Assembly (NCBI GenBank): GCA_964424505.1
Contig: CAYRIQ010000032.1
Span: forward strand, 1 to 8,413
DNA: 8,413 nt
Origin: CAJBLF01 sp964424505
GTDB taxonomy: Bacteria; Patescibacteriota; Gracilibacteria; Absconditabacterales; Absconditicoccaceae
Reading direction: 5' to 3'
Positions 6,916 to 8,413 of the stretch are shown piece by piece (the stretch's first letter is position 1; the number at the start of each line of letters is the position of its first letter). The notes under the pieces were generated by a model that was given only the letters and a program-made list of their open reading frames with translations, did no database searches and was not told the DNA's origin. The position numbers and the translations under genes were made by a program.

Positions 6916-7905
6916 CTAGTTCTTTTTACATCGTTCCTGGTTCCTAGTCCCTGATATTATAAGTTTATTTATCTTATCAGCATACGGAATAGCCACAATT
7001 GTCTTTTGATAAAGCTTTAGTGGCAAGAGAAAATGTAGTCTGGCACCTATTCCTCCATCAGCATAAAAAAACAAAGAAAGTGATTCAGATAAAGATTTTT
7101 TAGTTCGATCATAGAATTCAAGATCAGAAATATATTTTTTTATAAAAAAGAAACAATTTTTATCATCATTCATATCACAAGGAAAAAATATTTTTTTATG
7201 ATTTGGATATTGCTCACAAAATTTGAGAATTTTTTGGATATTTTCTGTGTCTACTGACTGTCTATTGATATTGATGAGTATATAGGGATTTAGTCCTCAT
7301 TCCTTTCACCTAGTTCCTGGGTTCTTGTATCAAAGTATAATCTCTTGAGCAAAATCTTGGTATAATGCTGTATTTTCATGATTTCGTTTTTTAGCAATAG
7401 TATACGACTCTCTATCTCTCACAATAATTTTTTCTGCTCTTGGTAAAAGATATTTATACAACATTTCTGTCAGTGAATTACGTGCTTTTCCTATTCCACC
7501 AAGAAGAATAAATTGTCATTTTTTGACACTATAATTGAAAAGTAAAGGAATATTTCGTCCATCATGAGGAAATGACCTTTCGTCAGAAAGTACTTCTCAT
7601 CCACCAAAAAATTTGAATACTTTTTTATATTTTCCTATTCCCAAAAAATTAATCACATGAGTTATTATTTTGTATTTATGTTGTTTTACATTGACCACTT
7701 TTATGCTCTTTAGTTGTTTTTCGGTCAGTACCCCTTGATAATTTTCCCAGATTCGATCTTCCATCCATGATACATTTCCTACTTCTACAAAGAGTTTAGT
7801 GAGAGGATATTTTGTAAACAACTGTTTGACTACTCCAAAAAATAAGAGTTCATCTCCAAAATTTTTATATCCATAATATCCCCTCAAATACCCTTCCATA
7901 AACAT
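6916..7905 (-). CDS. Polysaccharide pyruvyltransferase family protein, CsaB-like (329 aa, UGA=Gly)
   Basis: Enzymes of this family (PF04230) transfer pyruvate from phosphoenolpyruvate to sugars of cell-surface polymers, forming a ketal. The N-terminal motif GYYGYKNFGDELL lies within residues 1-25. GG-UGA-EVLSDER (101-110) gives the expected GGGE motif, with UGA at residue 103. ILLGGIGKARNSLTE and a Rossmann-like YILININ strand follow. GGIGARLHFLLPLKL (284-298) carries the conserved R-L-H, then AIPYADKINKLI. Other UGAs are residues 130, 192, 200 and 203. ATG at 7905 or the in-frame ATG at 7899 could be the start; no Shine-Dalgarno is seen. The segment around PGTRGKE (about 197-202) and the last 12 residues (GTRNQER and following) are encoded by family B heptamers. 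It lies 60 bp downstream of the four-helix gene, in the same direction. A role in pyruvylating the polymer that binds the SLH protein is plausible. Confidence 0.88.
6917..6951. repeat. Family B heptamer array forming the pyruvyltransferase C-terminus
   Basis: Plus-strand heptamers TCGTTCC, TGGTTCC and TAGTCCC occupy 6931-6951, and a further TAGTTCT lies at 6917-6923. Three heptamers are 21 bases, or seven codons (GTRNQER). The gene's TAG stop (6916-6918) overlaps the outlying heptamer. Confidence 0.7.
7291..7331. repeat. Family B heptamer array inside the pyruvyltransferase gene
   Basis: TAGTTCC, TGGGTTC and TTGTATC stand in tandem at 7311-7331, with decayed pieces to the left (TAGTCCTCATTCC, 7291-7303). 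In frame it encodes a region around KNPGTRGKEG, just before the LNPYILI strand, where the family usually has a short linker. Confidence 0.55.
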
Positions 7906-7924
7906 ATAGACAAATAAAATATAT

Positions 7925-7959
7925 TTGGGACATGGGACTTGTTCCTCGTACCTTGTCCC
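7925..7959. repeat. Family B element between the four-helix and pyruvyltransferase genes
   Basis: TTGGGACATGGGAC is followed by plus-strand heptamers TTGTTCC, TCGTACC and TTGTCCC (7939-7959). GGGACA at the left and TGTCCC at the right can pair as a hairpin. It occupies most of the 60-bp gap and could affect read-through, but no U-tract follows on the minus strand. Confidence 0.65.
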
Positions 7960-7965
7960 TTTCTT

Positions 7966-8352
7966 CTATTCATTAGTTTTCTTTTCTTCTGTCTTCTTCT
8001 CATTAGCATTTATACTCTTGACGAATGCCATAAGCATTTTAGTAATATGCCAAGTAATGTCATAAAGTGTTTTAAATTCTTCTTGCGTAATGCATCATAC
8101 TTCTAGTAACATATAAAGCATTGATCTAATTTGACTTGTTCATCATTTCGCTTCAATAAACGCTACTTTAATATCTTTATTGTTTCTTTTTTCAAATCCT
8201 TCTGCAATTTGATTCATGATAACAATACTTGTTTTGATTATCATATCTTTTAGTCAGTATTCTTTGCAATTTTTGGAAACAGTATAGAGTTTTGTTGTTA
8301 ATTCCTTAGCCTTTTGCCAAGCGATAAGATCTTCAAATTTTTCTATTTTCAT
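7966..8352 (-). CDS. Four-helix-bundle protein, S23/23S rRNA IVS-encoded-like family (128 aa, UGA=Gly)
   Basis: This is a small cytoplasmic four-helix-bundle protein of the family first found encoded in 23S rRNA intervening sequences (PF05635/TIGR02436). Its biochemical role is unknown. Signature segments in order: FEDLIAWQKAKEL (6-18), EYGLKD (31-36), IAEGFEKRNNKD (49-60), EAKGGTSQIRS (67-77), EVGCITQEEF (84-93). UGA codons are residues 33, 70, 71 and 86. They fall on the family glycines of YGL, of the A-(R/K)-G-S type turn, and of the gly before the last helix. ATG 8352 follows an in-frame TAA four codons upstream. The stop is TAG at 7966-7968. The tail after residue 115 is a charged EKKTEEKKTNE extension. 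It is the first gene of the same-strand set and is not inside an rRNA here. Confidence 0.87.
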
Positions 8353-8383
8353 AGTAAATAATTAATAATAAAATAAAAGAGAT

Positions 8384-8389
8384 ATTATA
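8384..8389 (-). promoter_or_regulatory. Candidate -10 box for the four-helix gene
   Basis: The minus strand reads TATAAT 31 bases before the ATG at 8352, a perfect -10 hexamer. No good -35 is visible 16-18 bases upstream, where a family A half-element (CGTCATTCCC) enters at the window edge. Chance matches are common in AT-rich DNA. Confidence 0.35.
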
Positions 8390-8402
8390 ACCATCCCAGC
8401 GT

Positions 8403-8413
8403 ACGTCATTCCC
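8403..8413. repeat. Partial family A element at the window edge
   Basis: CGTCATTCCC is the left arm of the family A palindrome, cut off by the end of the window. Confidence 0.6.

Noticed and set aside
4186..7905. UGA read as tryptophan (code 4) or selenocysteine
   Set aside because: Trp is encoded by UGG in the same genes, and UGA falls on glycine sites of the GIY-YIG, four-helix, pyruvyltransferase and ComEC families. Thirty-eight UGAs without selenoprotein context do not fit selenocysteine.
83..8352. A series of degraded pseudogenes broken by TGA stops
   Set aside because: The fragments are exactly in frame with one another, only TGA interrupts them, and UGA positions match conserved glycines. 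Recoding explains all five genes together.
7966..8352. 23S rRNA intervening sequence
   Set aside because: The protein family can be encoded in such insertions, but no rRNA sequence flanks the gene here; it stands among protein genes.

Overview
The window is AT-rich and reads as a patescibacterial (CPR) genome that uses genetic code 25, in which UGA is glycine. That points to the Absconditabacteria (SR1) or Gracilibacteria lineages. Read with the standard code, the minus strand looks like a string of broken fragments. Read with UGA as Gly, it becomes five complete genes, all on the minus strand, with 38 in-frame UGA codons in total; every gene ends in TAG or TAA. In the GIY-YIG, four-helix-bundle, pyruvyltransferase and ComEC families, most UGAs that can be placed fall on positions where the family has glycine, and tryptophan is written UGG. 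The assignment therefore comes from the sequence and not only from taxonomy.

Layout from right to left, in the direction of transcription: a four-helix-bundle (S23/IVP-like) protein (8352-7966); a CsaB-like polysaccharide pyruvyltransferase (7905-6916); a small GIY-YIG nuclease (6789-6505); a ComEC/Rec2 DNA-uptake channel (6231-4186); a roughly 790-bp intergenic region with repeats and a hairpin-rich leader; and a 1102-residue secreted SLH-domain S-layer-type protein (3391-83). The S-layer protein and the pyruvyltransferase suggest a cell-envelope theme, because SLH domains classically bind pyruvylated wall polymer. ComEC suggests DNA uptake.

Two families of short dispersed repeats run through the right two-thirds of the window. 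Family A is a REP-like palindrome bounded by CRTCATTCC and GGAATCCA with a variable GC-rich stem, plus a longer composite form with a second internal hairpin. Family B is a degenerate tandem heptamer (GGRACNA on the minus strand). Both occur between genes and also inside genes, where they keep the reading frame. ComEC carries four repeat-derived segments at linkers, loops and its tail. The pyruvyltransferase carries two.

The small GIY-YIG gene directly abuts a family A element at its 3' end and has an inverted copy just upstream. This makes it a candidate mobility partner for the repeats. The most novel picture is a code-25 genome in which a stop-poor repeat family spreads into coding sequence, analogous to Rickettsia palindromic elements, where UGA recoding removes the only stop codon in the repeat consensus. 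No RNA genes, CRISPR array or plus-strand gene could be supported.
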